Origin: Lysobacter enzymogenes
Lineage (GTDB): Bacteria; Pseudomonadota; Gammaproteobacteria; Xanthomonadales; Xanthomonadaceae
Direction of reading: 5' to 3'
Assembly (NCBI RefSeq): GCF_900106525.1
Contig: NZ_FNOG01000010.1
Span: 1-41,073, forward strand
Length of the DNA: 41,073 nucleotides
A program made the position numbers and the translations under genes. Below the pieces are notes generated by a model. That model was not told the origin of the DNA. It was given only the letters and a program-made list of their open reading frames with translations, and made no database searches. The number at the start of each line of letters is the position of its first letter. Position 1 is the first letter of the stretch. Below, piece by piece: positions 16,170 through 27,104 of the stretch.

Positions 16170-17561
16170 ATGAGCGCCTCCGACCGCAGCAACCTCCGTG
16201 CCGTCAACCTTCCCGCCGACTGGAGCCCGACCTCCTGGCGCGAGCGCACCGCACTGCAGCTGCCGACTTATCCGGACCAGGCCGAACTCGAGAGCGCATT
16301 GGCCGAACTGCGCCATCTGCCGCCGTTGGTGACCTCGTGGGAGATCCTCTCGCTCAAGCAACAACTGGCCGAAGCGCAGGAAGGCAAGCGATTTTTGCTG
16401 CAAGGCGGCGACTGCGCGGAGAGCTTCGACTCGTGCACCTCCGACGTCATCTCCAACCGGCTCAAAGTGCTGCTGCAGATGAGCCTGGTGCTGGTGCACG
16501 GCATGCGCAAGCCGGTGGTGCGGGTGGGCCGTTTCGCCGGCCAGTACGCCAAGCCGCGCTCGGCCGACAGCGAGACCATCGACGGGGTGACCCTGCCGAG
16601 CTACCGCGGCGACATGGTCAACGGCCCGGCCTTCACCGAGGCCGCGCGCAAGCCCGACCCGCGCCGCATGATCAAGGCGCACGCGCGTTCGTCGATGACG
16701 ATGAACTTCGTGCGCGCGCTGATCGACGGCGGTTTCGCCGACCTGCACCATCCCGAGTACTGGAACCTCAGCTGGGTCGGCCACTCGCCGCTGGCCGACG
16801 AGTACCGGCGCATGGTCAACGCCATCGGCGATGCGGTGCGCTTCATGGAGACGCTGTCGGGCTCGGAAGTGCACAACCTCAACCGGGTCGACTTCTACAC
16901 TTCGCACGAAGCGCTGCTGCTGCCGTACGAGGAGTCGCTGACCCGGCAGGTGCCGCGCCACTGGGGCCATTTCAACCTCAGCACCCACTACCCGTGGATC
17001 GGCATGCGCACCGCGGCGGTCGACGGCGCCCACGCCGAGTACTTCCGCGGCATCCGCAACCCGATCGCGCTCAAGGTCGGCCCGTCGGTGACGGCGGACC
17101 AACTGCTGCGCACGATCGACCTGCTCAATCCCGAGGACGAGCCGGGCCGCTTGACCTTCATCCACCGCATGGGCGCGACCGCGATCGCCGACAAGCTGCC
17201 GCCGCTGCTGGAGGCGATGCGCCGCGACGGCCGCCGCGTGCTGTGGGTGTGCGATCCGATGCACGGCAACACTGAGAGCACCAGCAACGGCTACAAGACC
17301 CGCCGCTTCCGCAACATCCGCGCCGAGATCGAGCAGAGCTTCGAACTGCACGCCGCGGCCGGCACCCGCCTGGGCGGCGTGCATCTGGAGCTGACCGGCG
17401 AGGACGTGACCGAGTGCCTGGGCGGCGCGCGCGAGCTCACCGAGAGCGATCTGGAACGCGCGTACCGTTCGACCGTCGATCCGCGCCTGAACTACGAGCA
17501 GGCGCTGGAAGTGGCGATGCTGATCGTGCGCAAGCAGGCGCAGATCGCGGCGCCGGCCTGA
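16170..17561 (+). CDS. Class II 3-deoxy-7-phosphoheptulonate (DAHP) synthase
   Basis: The enzyme condenses phosphoenolpyruvate with erythrose 4-phosphate, the first step of the shikimate pathway to aromatic amino acids. The 463-residue product belongs to the plant-type class II family, not to the AroF/G/H type. Metal ligands can be placed: Cys82 in LLQGGDCAESF, His365 in CDPMHGNTES, Glu407 in HLELTGED and Asp437 in STVDPRLNYEQ. They parallel the M. tuberculosis enzyme (Cys87, His369, Glu411, Asp441). The chosen ATG gives MSASDRSNLRAVNLPADWSP; upstream codons are C-rich and unlikely to be coding. A terminator follows the stop. Family reviews report that class II enzymes occur for both primary and secondary metabolism; the sequence does not tell which. 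Confidence 0.95.
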   Translation: MSASDRSNLRAVNLPADWSPTSWRERTALQLPTYPDQAELESALAELRHLPPLVTSWEILSLKQQLAEAQEGKRFLLQGGDCAESFDSCTSDVISNRLKVLLQMSLVLVHGMRKPVVRVGRFAGQYAKPRSADSETIDGVTLPSYRGDMVNGPAFTEAARKPDPRRMIKAHARSSMTMNFVRALIDGGFADLHHPEYWNLSWVGHSPLADEYRRMVNAIGDAVRFMETLSGSEVHNLNRVDFYTSHEALLLPYEESLTRQVPRHWGHFNLSTHYPWIGMRTAAVDGAHAEYFRGIRNPIALKVGPSVTADQLLRTIDLLNPEDEPGRLTFIHRMGATAIADKLPPLLEAMRRDGRRVLWVCDPMHGNTESTSNGYKTRRFRNIRAEIEQSFELHAAAGTRLGGVHLELTGEDVTECLGGARELTESDLERAYRSTVDPRLNYEQALEVAMLIVRKQAQIAAPA

Positions 17562-17581
17562 TCGGTTGAAGTCGGACCGAA

Positions 17582-17613
17582 CGAAAAAGCCCGCCGTCAG
17601 GCGGGCTTTTTCG
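17582..17613. terminator. Bidirectional Rho-independent terminator after DAHP synthase
   Basis: Fourteen perfect pairs, 17582-17595 with 17600-17613, surround a GTCA loop. The arms begin and end in A5/T5 runs, so it can act on both strands: for the DAHP synthase on + and as a barrier for transcripts leaving the amidase on -. Confidence 0.88.
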
Positions 17614-17640
17614 TTGCGGGAGGGAATTCTGGTTGAACCG

Positions 17641-17747
17641 GCTTCGGCTTTTGTGGGAGGGACTTCAGTCCCGATGCTTTCCATTCGGGTCGCGGCGATC
17701 TGAGACAAAAGCTTCGGGACTGAAGTCCCTCCCACAAAAGCCGAAGC
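17641..17747. repeat. Dispersed inverted repeat, family A, copy 1 (34-bp arms)
   Basis: Arms 17641-17674 and 17714-17747 are perfect inverted copies of 34 bases, separated by 39 bases. Each arm carries the inner dyad GGGACTTCAGTCCC next to TTTTGTGGGAGG. A second copy at 30329-30429 shares not only the arms but also most of the loop, in opposite orientation. This is a paired REP/BIME-like element; it lies between the convergent DAHP synthase and amidase genes. Confidence 0.85.
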
Positions 17748-17775
17748 CGCAACCGCGACCGCGACCGCGGCAGGC

Positions 17776-19431
17776 TCAAGGACTCAACGTCACCCGATAC
17801 TTCGGCGCCGTGCGCGCCTGGGTGATCTGTTCGTAGGCATAGCCCAGCGACAGCAGCTTGGCGTCGTCCCAGCGCCGGCCCATGAACACCAGGCCGACCG
17901 GCAGGCCTTGGGCTTCGCCCATCGGCACGGTCAGGCTCGGGTAGCCGGCCACCGCGGCCGCGCCCCAGCTGGCGCCGCCGAAGGCGTCGCCGTTGACCGG
18001 GTCGACCATGAACGCCGGCGTCGTCGCCGGTGCGATCAGCGCGTCGAGCCGGTGCTTCTTCATCAGCGCATCGATGCCTTGTGCGCCGGCCAGCGCGCGC
18101 GCCTGCGCGGCGGCCTTGCGGTAGGCGGCGTCGGTCAGCGGGCCTTTCTTCGCCGCCTGCTCGAACAGCTCCTGGCCGAAGAACGGCATCTCGCGTGCGG
18201 CGTTGGCGCGGTTGAACGCGATCAGCTCGTCCAGCGTCTTGACCGGCGCGTCGCTGCTTTGCAGATAGCGCTGCAGGCCGTCCTTGAATTCGTACAGCAT
18301 GGCTTCAAACTCGGCGGCGCCCCACTTGCCGGCGTTGGGCATGCGCACGTCGACCACGGTCGCGCCGGCGTCGCGCAAGGCCTTGAGGGTGCGCTGCAGC
18401 GCCGCGTCTTGTTCGGGGTGGAGCTTGATGCCGGTGTCGCGCAGCAGGCCCAGGCGCGCGCCGTGCAGGGCATCGGCGTCGAGCGCGGCGAGGAAGTCCT
18501 GAGCGCGCTTGCCGGCCGCGGCCTGGGCGGCGCTGTCGCCGCCGGCGTCGGCCGCGGCGAGCGCGTTGAGCAACTGCGCCGCGTCGGCGACGCTGCGCGC
18601 CATCGGGCCGGCGGTGTCCTGGCTGTGCGAAATCGGAATGATGCCGGTGCGGCTGACCAGGCCGACGCTGGGCTTGAATCCGACCAGGCCGTTCATCGCC
18701 GCCGGGCACAGGATGCTGCCGTCGGTTTCGGTGCCCACGCCGACCGCGGCCAGGCTGGCGGCGACCGCGGCGCCGGTGCCGCTGCTGGAGCCGCAGGCGC
18801 TGCGGTCGAGCGCATAGGGATTGCGGGTGAGGCCGCCGCGGCCGCTCCAGCCGGAGATCGAGCGGTCAGAGCGGAAGTTGGCCCATTCGCTGAGGTTGGT
18901 CTTACCCAGGATCACCGCGCCGGCCTGGCGCAGCGCCGCGACCAGCGGCGCGTCCTGCTTGGGCCGGTGCGCGGCCAGGGCCAGCGAGCCGGCCGAATTG
19001 ACCATCGGCACCGCGTCGATGTTGTCCTTGATCAACACCGGAATGCCGTGCAGCGGGCCGCGCGTACGGCCGGCCTTGCGTTCCTCGTCGAGCGCGCGCG
19101 CCTCATTCAGCGCGTTGGGATTGAGCTCGATCACCGCGTTGAGCTGCGGGCCGGCGTCGTCGAGCGCGGCGATGCGGTCGAGGTAGGCCTGGGTCAGGCG
19201 CGCGCTGCTGAGTTCGCCGCCGGCCATGCGCGCGGCCAGCGAGGCGAGGTCGGCCTCGGCGATGCGCAGCGGGTCGCCGGGAACGAAGTCGCGCGGCGCC
19301 TGCGCGGCGGAGGCGGCGATGGGCTGCGGCGGCCGCGGCGCAGGGCTGCCGGCGCAACCGGCGAGGGCGGCGGCGAGAGCGGCGAAGCAGGCCAGCGCGA
19401 TCGAGCGCGGCGCGGGAGACAGGGCGGGCAT
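17776..19431 (-). CDS. Amidase-signature family protein, predicted lipoprotein
   Basis: Amidase-signature enzymes hydrolyse amide bonds with a Ser-cisSer-Lys triad. The 551-residue product shows all three: Lys135 in PVLIKDNIDA, the serine cluster at 215-217 (ACGSSSGTG) and the nucleophile Ser239 in GTETDGSI. The N-terminus is a signal peptide with a lipobox ending in Cys26 (AALAGC), so it is probably lipid-anchored and acts outside the cytoplasm. The ATG at 19431 is chosen because it gives this signal; the frame stays open another 119 codons upstream without family resemblance. The substrate cannot be predicted; this is not the GatA subunit of the tRNA amidotransferase, which has no signal peptide. 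Confidence 0.88.
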   Translation of the reverse strand: MPALSPAPRSIALACFAALAAALAGCAGSPAPRPPQPIAASAAQAPRDFVPGDPLRIAEADLASLAARMAGGELSSARLTQAYLDRIAALDDAGPQLNAVIELNPNALNEARALDEERKAGRTRGPLHGIPVLIKDNIDAVPMVNSAGSLALAAHRPKQDAPLVAALRQAGAVILGKTNLSEWANFRSDRSISGWSGRGGLTRNPYALDRSACGSSSGTGAAVAASLAAVGVGTETDGSILCPAAMNGLVGFKPSVGLVSRTGIIPISHSQDTAGPMARSVADAAQLLNALAAADAGGDSAAQAAAGKRAQDFLAALDADALHGARLGLLRDTGIKLHPEQDAALQRTLKALRDAGATVVDVRMPNAGKWGAAEFEAMLYEFKDGLQRYLQSSDAPVKTLDELIAFNRANAAREMPFFGQELFEQAAKKGPLTDAAYRKAAAQARALAGAQGIDALMKKHRLDALIAPATTPAFMVDPVNGDAFGGASWGAAAVAGYPSLTVPMGEAQGLPVGLVFMGRRWDDAKLLSLGYAYEQITQARTAPKYRVTLSP

Positions 19432-19873
19432 GGCCGGTTCCGGAACGAGGCGAGGGCGAGGCGAGTATGCCTGCGGCGCCCGCGCGCGGAAGCCGGGCGC
19501 GGCGCGGACGGAGGATTGCGCGGCGTCGGCGGTCGCGGCCTGCGCAAAGCGCACGCAGGGAGCGTGCTTGGCGGCACGGTGGGTGAGGCGGGGTGATTTT
19601 GGGGCTGTAGAGCAGTGTGAGCCGCGGGGGCGGGCGATGCGTTCCTGCGCGACTGCGTTTCCCAAGCGACGCGGTGAGGCGGGCAACGACGGTATCGGTG
19701 GTTCGGCGTTTGCGTGGTTTAGCAGGCGCTGTGGTCGGTTGGACATCCGACTGTAGGAGCGGCGCGAGCCGCGACCGCGAATGCGCAACTACGACGAAAC
19801 TGGCGCCGTGGTCGGGGTTTCGCGGTCGCGGCTTGCGCCGCTCCTACAGGGAGCCCATGCGGTAGCGGCGTTG
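19432..19873. other. Intergenic region between the amidase and pqqE
   Basis: The region upstream of the amidase and downstream of pqqE holds one family B palindrome (19751-19849). I see no gene, and no promoter that I can support, in the remaining bases. Long open frames here on both strands are composition effects. Confidence 0.5.
19751..19849. repeat. Dispersed inverted repeat, family B, copy 1 (31-bp arms)
   Basis: Arms 19751-19781 and 19819-19849 match over 31 bases with one difference, around a 37-base loop. The arm begins CTGTAGGAGCGGCGCGAGCC and ends in ACCGCGAA. Other copies are at 31233-31315, at 40995-41073 (cut) and as a single arm at 26454-26476. It sits 24 bases downstream of the pqqE stop, as REP elements often sit at gene ends. 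Confidence 0.85.
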
Positions 19874-20986
19874 TCAGCGCCCCGGGCGGCGGTAGACGAA
19901 CTCGGGCGCCGGCGCCTGCGATTCGCGTTCGGTCAGCGCGCGCAGACCGGCGTGATCCGGGGATTTTTCGCACACCGGGTCGAGCGTGTCGGCGCGGCCG
20001 CTCAACGCCAGCGCCTGGCAACGGCAGCCGCCCCAGTCGCGTTCGCGGTGTTCGCAGCCGCGGCAGGGTTCGGGCATCCAGTCGGTGCCGCGATAGCGGT
20101 TGAAGGCGTCCGAGTCGCGCCAGATTTCGTCCAGGCCGCGTTCCAGCACGCTGTCGAAGCGCAGCCCTTCGATGGTCTCGGCCGCGTGGCAGGGCAGCAC
20201 CTTGCCTTCGGGCGTGATGTTGAGGAAGCGCCGCGCCCAGCCGCCCATGCACGGCTTGGGCCGGCGCGCGTAGTAGTCGGGGGTGACGTAGTCGATGGTC
20301 AGTCGCCCGCGCAGGCGTTCGCGCGCGTCGGCGACCACGGCGCTGACCGCCTCAAACTGAGCCCGGGTCGGCAACAGCGCGGCGCGGTTCTTCAGGCCCC
20401 AGCCGTAGTACTGGGTGTGGGCGACTTCGAGCCGGCCGGCGCCGAGTTCCAGCGCCAGTTCGATCATCTCGCCGACGCGCTCGGCGTTGTGGCGATGGAT
20501 CACCGCGTTGAGCGTCAGCGGCAGATCCAGCTCGCCGCACCAGCGCGCCAGCGCCAGCTTGCGCGCGTGCGCGCCCTGGTAGCCGGCGACGCGGTCGGCG
20601 CCGTCGGCGCGGCTGTCCTGCAGGCTCAGCTGCAGATGGTCGAGGCCGGCGCTTTGCAGTTCGATCAAGCGTTCGCGGCTCAGGCCGACGCCGGAGGTGA
20701 TCAGGTTGCAGTACAGGCCGTGGGCGCGGGCGTGCGCCAGCAGTTCGGCCAGGTCCTTGCGCAGGGTCGGTTCGCCGCCGGAGAAATGCGCTTGCAGCAC
20801 GCCCAGTTCGGCGGCCTGTTCGAGCACGCGCTGCCACTGCGCGGTGTCCAGTTCCTGGCGCAGGCCAACCAATTGCAGCGGATTGGAGCAGTACGGGCAG
20901 GCCAGCGGGCAGCGATGGGTGAGTTCCAGCAGCACCGCCAGCGGCGGCGCGGGCGAGGCGGACAGGTCGGCCGGCCGGGCGTTCAT
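19874..20986 (-). CDS. pqqE: PQQ biosynthesis radical SAM enzyme PqqE
   Basis: PqqE forms the carbon-carbon bond between the glutamate and tyrosine side chains of the PqqA peptide, with PqqD as chaperone. The 370-residue product has the radical SAM cluster motif Cys26-Cys30-Cys33 ([14 protein letters not shown]) and the SAM-binding GGEPTLR near residue 71. It also has a C-terminal SPASM domain with cysteines at 246, 266, 308, 311, 321, 323 and 339. It is the last gene of the operon, ten bases after the pqqD stop. The long linker and the MNARPADL start are unremarkable for the family. Confidence 0.97.
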   Translation of the reverse strand: MNARPADLSASPAPPLAVLLELTHRCPLACPYCSNPLQLVGLRQELDTAQWQRVLEQAAELGVLQAHFSGGEPTLRKDLAELLAHARAHGLYCNLITSGVGLSRERLIELQSAGLDHLQLSLQDSRADGADRVAGYQGAHARKLALARWCGELDLPLTLNAVIHRHNAERVGEMIELALELGAGRLEVAHTQYYGWGLKNRAALLPTRAQFEAVSAVVADARERLRGRLTIDYVTPDYYARRPKPCMGGWARRFLNITPEGKVLPCHAAETIEGLRFDSVLERGLDEIWRDSDAFNRYRGTDWMPEPCRGCEHRERDWGGCRCQALALSGRADTLDPVCEKSPDHAGLRALTERESQAPAPEFVYRRPGR

Positions 20987-20996
20987 CGCCGCGCGC

Positions 20997-21293
20997 TCAG
21001 GTCAGCTGCGGCGCGAACGCCAGCATGCGTTTCTCCAACAGCGTGGAGAACAGGTCGATCACGTCGCCGTAGATCTCGCCGGGGTCGGCGCCGTAGTCGC
21101 GCGCCAGCGCGGCGACGATGGCTTCCACGTCCGAGCGTCCGTCGACGTGGGTCAGCACCGCGTGGGCGATGTCGTCCAGTTCGATCACCCGTTCCGGCGC
21201 CAGCAGCACCCAACGCTCGCGCGTGCGGTCGTGCTGCAGGCGCACGCCGACCGGAAAGCGCATCACGCTGCCCGAATCGATGGCGGCGCTCAT
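20997..21293 (-). CDS. pqqD: PQQ biosynthesis peptide chaperone PqqD
   Basis: PqqD binds the PqqA peptide and presents it to PqqE. The 98-residue product has the family pattern [20 protein letters not shown] and [20 protein letters not shown], and the usual length. Its ATG overlaps the TGA of pqqC (ATGA), which fixes the start at 21293; an in-frame upstream extension exists but is not needed. In some bacteria pqqD is fused to pqqC; here it is separate. Confidence 0.95.
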   Translation of the reverse strand: MSAAIDSGSVMRFPVGVRLQHDRTRERWVLLAPERVIELDDIAHAVLTHVDGRSDVEAIVAALARDYGADPGEIYGDVIDLFSTLLEKRMLAFAPQLT

Positions 21294-22090
21294 GGTCGCG
21301 GCTCCTGCGGGACGAACTCCTGCGGACGGAACGCGCCCGGCGGAACCAGGCGCGGCTCGACATAGGCCAGATGCAGCGCATCGAGCATCGACCACAGCAC
21401 ATCGCACTTGAAGCGCAGCGCGGCCAGCACCGATTCCTGCTGCTCGCGGCTGAGCGCGTGGCGTTTGACGTAGTCCAGGGCGAAGTCGGCGTCCTGCGGC
21501 GCCTGGTGCAGGCGCGAATCGAAATAGGCCAGCGCGTCCTTGGACACGAAGTCGTAGTTGGCCAGCATGCCGGCGACGCGCTGGCCGATGATCTTCGGCG
21601 CGAACAGCTCGGTCAGCGAGGAGGCGATGGCTTCCAGCAGGCTGCGCTCGCGCACGAAGTGGATATAGGCCTGGACCGCAAAGCGCGTGGCCGGCAGCAG
21701 CGCGCGGCCGGATTCGACCAGCTCGCGCGGCAGCTCCAGCGCGTCGGTCAGGCGCAGCCAGCGGGCGATGCCGCCGTCGCCGTCGCGCTCGCCGTCGTGG
21801 TCGACGATGCGCTGGCGCCAGACCCGGCGCAGCTGCGGATCCTCGATGCGGGCGAGCAGGGCGGCGTCCTTGAGCGGGATGCAGCGCTGGTACTCGAAGC
21901 GGTTCAGCGCCCAGGCCTGGACCTGGCCGCGGTCGAGCCGGCCGCTGTGCAGCAGCACGTGGAAAGGATGTTTGTCGTGATAGCGCTCAGCGCCGATCGC
22001 GCGCAGGCGCGCTTCGAGCTCGTCGGGCGCAAGCGCGGCGTCGCGCGCGCTCGGCGCGGGCGCCGCCGCGGGGGCGGCTGCGGCGTTCAT
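21290..22090 (-). CDS. pqqC: Pyrroloquinoline-quinone synthase PqqC
   Basis: PqqC is a cofactor-free oxidase that carries out the final ring closure and oxidation to PQQ. The 266-residue product has the TENA-like helical fold and the conserved stretches ERYHDKHPFHVLLHSG, NRFEYQRCIPLKDAALLARI, RQRIVDHDGERDGDGGIARW and the C-terminal KCDVLWSMLDALHLAY. The alanine/proline-rich first 20 residues are longer than in many homologues. It overlaps pqqB upstream and pqqD downstream by four bases each (ATGA). Confidence 0.97.
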   Translation of the reverse strand: MNAAAAPAAAPAPSARDAALAPDELEARLRAIGAERYHDKHPFHVLLHSGRLDRGQVQAWALNRFEYQRCIPLKDAALLARIEDPQLRRVWRQRIVDHDGERDGDGGIARWLRLTDALELPRELVESGRALLPATRFAVQAYIHFVRERSLLEAIASSLTELFAPKIIGQRVAGMLANYDFVSKDALAYFDSRLHQAPQDADFALDYVKRHALSREQQESVLAALRFKCDVLWSMLDALHLAYVEPRLVPPGAFRPQEFVPQEPRP

Positions 22091-23016
22091 AGCGTGAGTT
22101 CCATGCCGTCCTCGGCGACCTCCCAGCCCTGCGCGCGCACGTGCGCGCGCTCGGGCGAGGTCTCGTCGAGGACCGGGTTGGTGGTGTTGAGATGGATGAA
22201 CAGCTTGCGCCGCACCGCTAGGTCGGCGAACGCGGCGAGGGTGCCGGCGTCGTCCTCGCCGTTGCCGCCGGCGATGCTCATATGGCCCATGCGCGCGCCG
22301 GTCTTGCTGCCGACGCCGGCGCGCTGCATTTCGTCGTCGCGCCACAAGGTGCCGTCGAAGAACACCAGCGCCGCGCCGCGCAGGCGTTCGCGCAGCGGCG
22401 CGGTCAGCGCGGCGCAGCCGGGGATGTAGTAGAAGCGTTCGCGGCCGTCGGAAATCTCCAGGCCGACCGTGTCGTCGTCGTTGCCTTGCAGAGTTTCGCT
22501 GCGCGATTCCATGAACAGCGGCACCTTGCCGGGCACGGCGAACGCGGTGACGCGCAAGCCCAGCGGCACGTCGACGCCGTCGATGTCGACCGGGGTCTCC
22601 AGCGCCAGCGGCTTGCGTGCGACGTAATCGGGATGCAGCGCATCGAAGATCGGATTGAGCGCGAGCAGCTCGTGCACGCGCGCGCTGGCCCACAGGTCGA
22701 AGCGCTGGCGTTCGCGCATCGACAGCAGGCCGGCGATGTGGTCGATCTCGCCGCTGCTGAGCAGCACCGCCTCGATCGGCGAATGGCGCAGGCCGCGTTG
22801 CGGCCACAGCGGCGGCAGCGCCAGCACTTGCTGGCGGAAATCGGGCGAGGCGTTGATCAGCAGCCAGCGTTCGCCGTCGGCGCTGACCGCGATGCTGGCC
22901 TGGCTGCGGCGCTTGGCGCCGTCGTGTTCGTGCCACGCCCGGCGGCTGCCGGGCGTGTTGCAGTTCCACTGCGGAAAGCCGCCTCCGGCCGCCGCTCCGA
23001 GCACGAGGATGCGCAT
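22087..23016 (-). CDS. pqqB: PQQ biosynthesis protein PqqB
   Basis: PqqB has a metallo-beta-lactamase fold; a hydroxylase role acting on the tyrosine moiety has been proposed. The 309-residue product begins MRILVLGAAAGGGFPQWNCN, followed by INASPDFRQQVLALP and SSGEIDHIAGLLSMRERQRF, all diagnostic for PqqB. The start at 23016 gives the conserved N-terminus; 40 further upstream codons are open but are not conserved and lie next to pqqA. The stop overlaps the pqqC ATG. Confidence 0.97.
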   Translation of the reverse strand: MRILVLGAAAGGGFPQWNCNTPGSRRAWHEHDGAKRRSQASIAVSADGERWLLINASPDFRQQVLALPPLWPQRGLRHSPIEAVLLSSGEIDHIAGLLSMRERQRFDLWASARVHELLALNPIFDALHPDYVARKPLALETPVDIDGVDVPLGLRVTAFAVPGKVPLFMESRSETLQGNDDDTVGLEISDGRERFYYIPGCAALTAPLRERLRGAALVFFDGTLWRDDEMQRAGVGSKTGARMGHMSIAGGNGEDDAGTLAAFADLAVRRKLFIHLNTTNPVLDETSPERAHVRAQGWEVAEDGMELTL

Positions 23017-23080
23017 CACCGACGCTCCGTCGGCAGGCTGCGCGGCCGCGCGCGAAGGGCGACGGCGGAAGCGGGCATGC

Positions 23081-23164
23081 TCAGAACAGGTCGCCGGAGG
23101 AGTACGAGTTGATTTCGCAGCCGCACGGGACTTCAAGGATCTGAGGCTTGGACCAGGTCTTCAT
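23081..23164 (-). CDS. pqqA: PQQ precursor peptide PqqA
   Basis: PqqA is the ribosomally made peptide whose Glu and Tyr side chains become PQQ. It is only 27 residues long and easily missed. It begins MKTWSKPQILEVPCGCEIN and contains the crosslinked pair Glu17 and Tyr21 (E-I-N-S-Y). AGAGGA lies six bases before the ATG. It precedes pqqB by 64 bases and opens the operon pqqABCDE. Confidence 0.95.
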   Translation of the reverse strand: MKTWSKPQILEVPCGCEINSYSSGDLF

Positions 23165-23395
23165 GAGCGTTCCTCTTGCAGGGGTGGAGCCGCTGGGCGG
23201 GGCGCGAACGCGCCGTCGCGGCTTGCTACCGCGACCGATCCACGATACACCCGCGCGCGCCGCGATGCCTGTGATTGGAGGCCGCTACCGACGCGAAGCG
23301 CGCCACGAATGCGCGCGCGTTCGGAGAAGTTTTCGTTAATGCGCCGGCGTGCGCGTGCGCGGCCGCATCGCGCGCGGCGAACGCGCGCGCGCCGC
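23165..23395 (-). promoter_or_regulatory. Upstream region of the pqq operon
   Basis: The - strand leader of pqqA contains two dyads: 23215-23221 with 23229-23235 (seven perfect pairs) and GGCG/CGCC around 23201-23214. TATCGT (read on -, at 23248-23243) could be a -10 element with a poor -35, and an AT-rich patch lies at 23326-23340. I cannot fix the promoter. No second pqqA copy is visible. Confidence 0.3.
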
Positions 23396-23869
23396 TCAAC
23401 GGCGGCGCTTGAGAATGTCGCGGGCGAGAACCCAAACCACGATCACGTTGATTATGAGAACCGCGCTGGCGAGCCAGCCCGGGTGCCGGACCATCGCGAA
23501 AATGTCGAACGGCAGGTACAGCGCGGCGCCGACGCAGCCCAGCCACGAGGCCCAGGCCTTGGCCTTCCACAGGCCCCAGGCTTCGAACAGATGCAAGGCG
23601 GCGTAGGCGAACACGATGCCGGCGGCCAGGTGCACCGAGCCGGGGCTGATGCTGTGCGCGAGCCAGGCCATCGAGCCGTGCTCGGGGTCCAGGTGGAAGC
23701 GGCGGATCAGCAGTTCGATCCAGCGTTGCAGCGGGGTCGGGCCGAGCAGCTCCAGGCCGCTGGCGGCCGACAGCGCGAGCAGGCCCTTGACCGCCTCGAC
23801 CATGGCGATGGCGTGCAGGCCCGGATGGGCCTTGGGGTCGGCGTTGTAGTGCGGGTCGGCCGGATTCAT
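23396..23869 (-). CDS. DUF2127 family membrane protein
   Basis: Function unknown. The 157-residue product has the pattern of the DUF2127 family: a short soluble start ending in HPGLHAIAMVEAVKGLLALS, a first membrane segment, then AAGIVFAYAALHLFEAWGLW, KAWASWLGCVGAALYLPFDI and a last segment VLIINVIVVWVLARDILKRR. Four membrane segments are likely. No good ribosome-binding site precedes the ATG at 23869, so the start is less sure. It is oriented like the pqq operon, 231 bases upstream, and is probably a separate transcript. Confidence 0.8.
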   Translation of the reverse strand: MNPADPHYNADPKAHPGLHAIAMVEAVKGLLALSAASGLELLGPTPLQRWIELLIRRFHLDPEHGSMAWLAHSISPGSVHLAAGIVFAYAALHLFEAWGLWKAKAWASWLGCVGAALYLPFDIFAMVRHPGWLASAVLIINVIVVWVLARDILKRRR

Positions 23870-24221
23870 CGCGCAGCGGCGCCGGGCGCGGACGGTGCGC
23901 CGCGCAGGCGGGACGGTGCGGCAGCGGGCAGGCGGAGCGGGGGAAGCGGACGCATGCGGCTTGGATCCTCATCGGGCGCCGGGGAGTCCGGCCATGCCTT
24001 GCGGGAGCGGCGGGCCTGCGCCGGACGCGATGCGCCGGAGCGAGCCTGGCCTATGATCGCGCACCGCGGCGCAAGCGCGGCAGCGGAATCGCAAGACTTG
24101 GGGCGGCGACGGCGCGGTTCAAGCTGCCGCGACGCACGCGCGGCCGAATGAAGCGGGCAGGGGGGGGCGGTTGCCGGGGCGGGCGCATGGGGCAGTTCGC
24201 CGGCTGCCGGCGAGCGTCGCC

Positions 24222-24256
24222 GCAACCGGGCCGCGCGCCGGGCGCGGCCCGGTTGC
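24222..24256. terminator. Second strong hairpin downstream of typA
   Basis: Fifteen perfect pairs, 24222-24236 with 24242-24256, surround a five-base loop. There is no T-run. It lies just past the typA terminator and could block read-through in both directions or protect mRNA ends. Confidence 0.55.
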
Positions 24257-24263
24257 AGGCGCC

Positions 24264-24296
24264 ACAAACAAACAGGGCGCCTCGCGGCGCCCTGTT
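24264..24296 (-). terminator. Rho-independent terminator of typA
   Basis: Read on the - strand, AACAGGGCGCC and GGCGCCCTGTT pair perfectly (24296-24286 with 24281-24271) around a GCGA loop, followed by TGTTTGTGG. It begins four bases after the typA stop. The T-run is broken by G but still plausible. Confidence 0.7.
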
Positions 24297-24300
24297 CGGC

Positions 24301-26130
<1,830 letters not shown>

Positions 26131-26175
26131 GCGGGAGGACGCCGGAAGGCGCCTGGGTCTGGAAGGAAGCCCGCC

Positions 26176-26181
26176 ATTATA
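26176..26181 (-). promoter_or_regulatory. Candidate typA promoter (-10 element)
   Basis: On the - strand this is a perfect TATAAT in an AT-poor context, 46 bases upstream of the typA ATG, predicting a start near 26168. No good -35 hexamer sits at the expected distance. Confidence 0.5.
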
Positions 26182-26453
26182 CGGGGCAAATGCGGCAAAC
26201 GCTTGTGCTGGCGGGGATTTTTGTTCAGACGGCTGGATCGGCTGAATGGGGCGGGGTGGTTTTAGAGTCATCGCGCCGGGCGGGCGTGGGGTGCGGTGGC
26301 TCGAAGACTGCGTAAAACGTGGCTTTTTCTGAGTGGTGAGGCGGGGCTGGCTTTGAATCTCGCCGCTGGATGCGATGAATCGGAGGCGGCCGGCCGGGTT
26401 TCCGGGGCTCGGGATGGTGGGGCGGTCGTTCTGGCCGGACTTCGGGGAGGGGG

Positions 26454-26476
26454 CGCGGCTCGCGCCGCTCCTGCAG
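26454..26476. repeat. Solitary arm of family B repeat
   Basis: CGCGGCTCGCGCCGCTCCTG followed by CAG equals one arm of the family B palindrome with TACAG changed to TGCAG. No partner arm is found nearby, so it is a decayed or single element. Confidence 0.6.
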
Positions 26477-26597
26477 GGGCTCCGGGGCGGGGCGAGTGGA
26501 TCGTCGCTTCGGTACCCTTGTGGATCGGCCGCGCCGCCGCCATGTCGGCGGGCGACCCGTTACACCCATCCCCATCGCACCAGTTGGAGCACGTTGC

Positions 26598-27104
<507 letters not shown>

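Larger units (their letters stand above)
23870..24300. other. Intergenic region between typA and the DUF2127 gene
   Basis: The typA end of this 431-base region carries two strong hairpins (24222-24256 and 24271-24296). The rest has a run of eight G (24160-24167) and an open frame on the - strand (to 24267) whose arginine/alanine/proline-only composition argues against a gene. I see no other feature. Confidence 0.5.
26131..26597. other. Divergent intergenic region typA / ppiB
   Basis: It contains the typA -10 box (26176-26181) and a single family B repeat arm (26454-26476), and otherwise G-rich sequence without a gene that I can support. TTGGAG at 26584-26589 is the ribosome-binding site of the + strand cyclophilin. 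I cannot assign a promoter for that gene. Confidence 0.5.

Noticed and set aside
19781-22429. 882-codon open frame on the + strand across the pqq genes
   Set aside because: It is antisense to pqqE, pqqD and pqqC with their diagnostic motifs and tight overlaps; composition artefact.
24160-24167. Run of eight G as a possible phase-variation tract
   Set aside because: It lies in a non-coding gap, with no gene or promoter placed so that slippage would matter.
23866-24267. 133-codon - strand frame before the DUF2127 gene
   Set aside because: The product is almost only Arg, Ala, Pro and Ser, with no ribosome-binding site, and it runs through a 15-pair hairpin.
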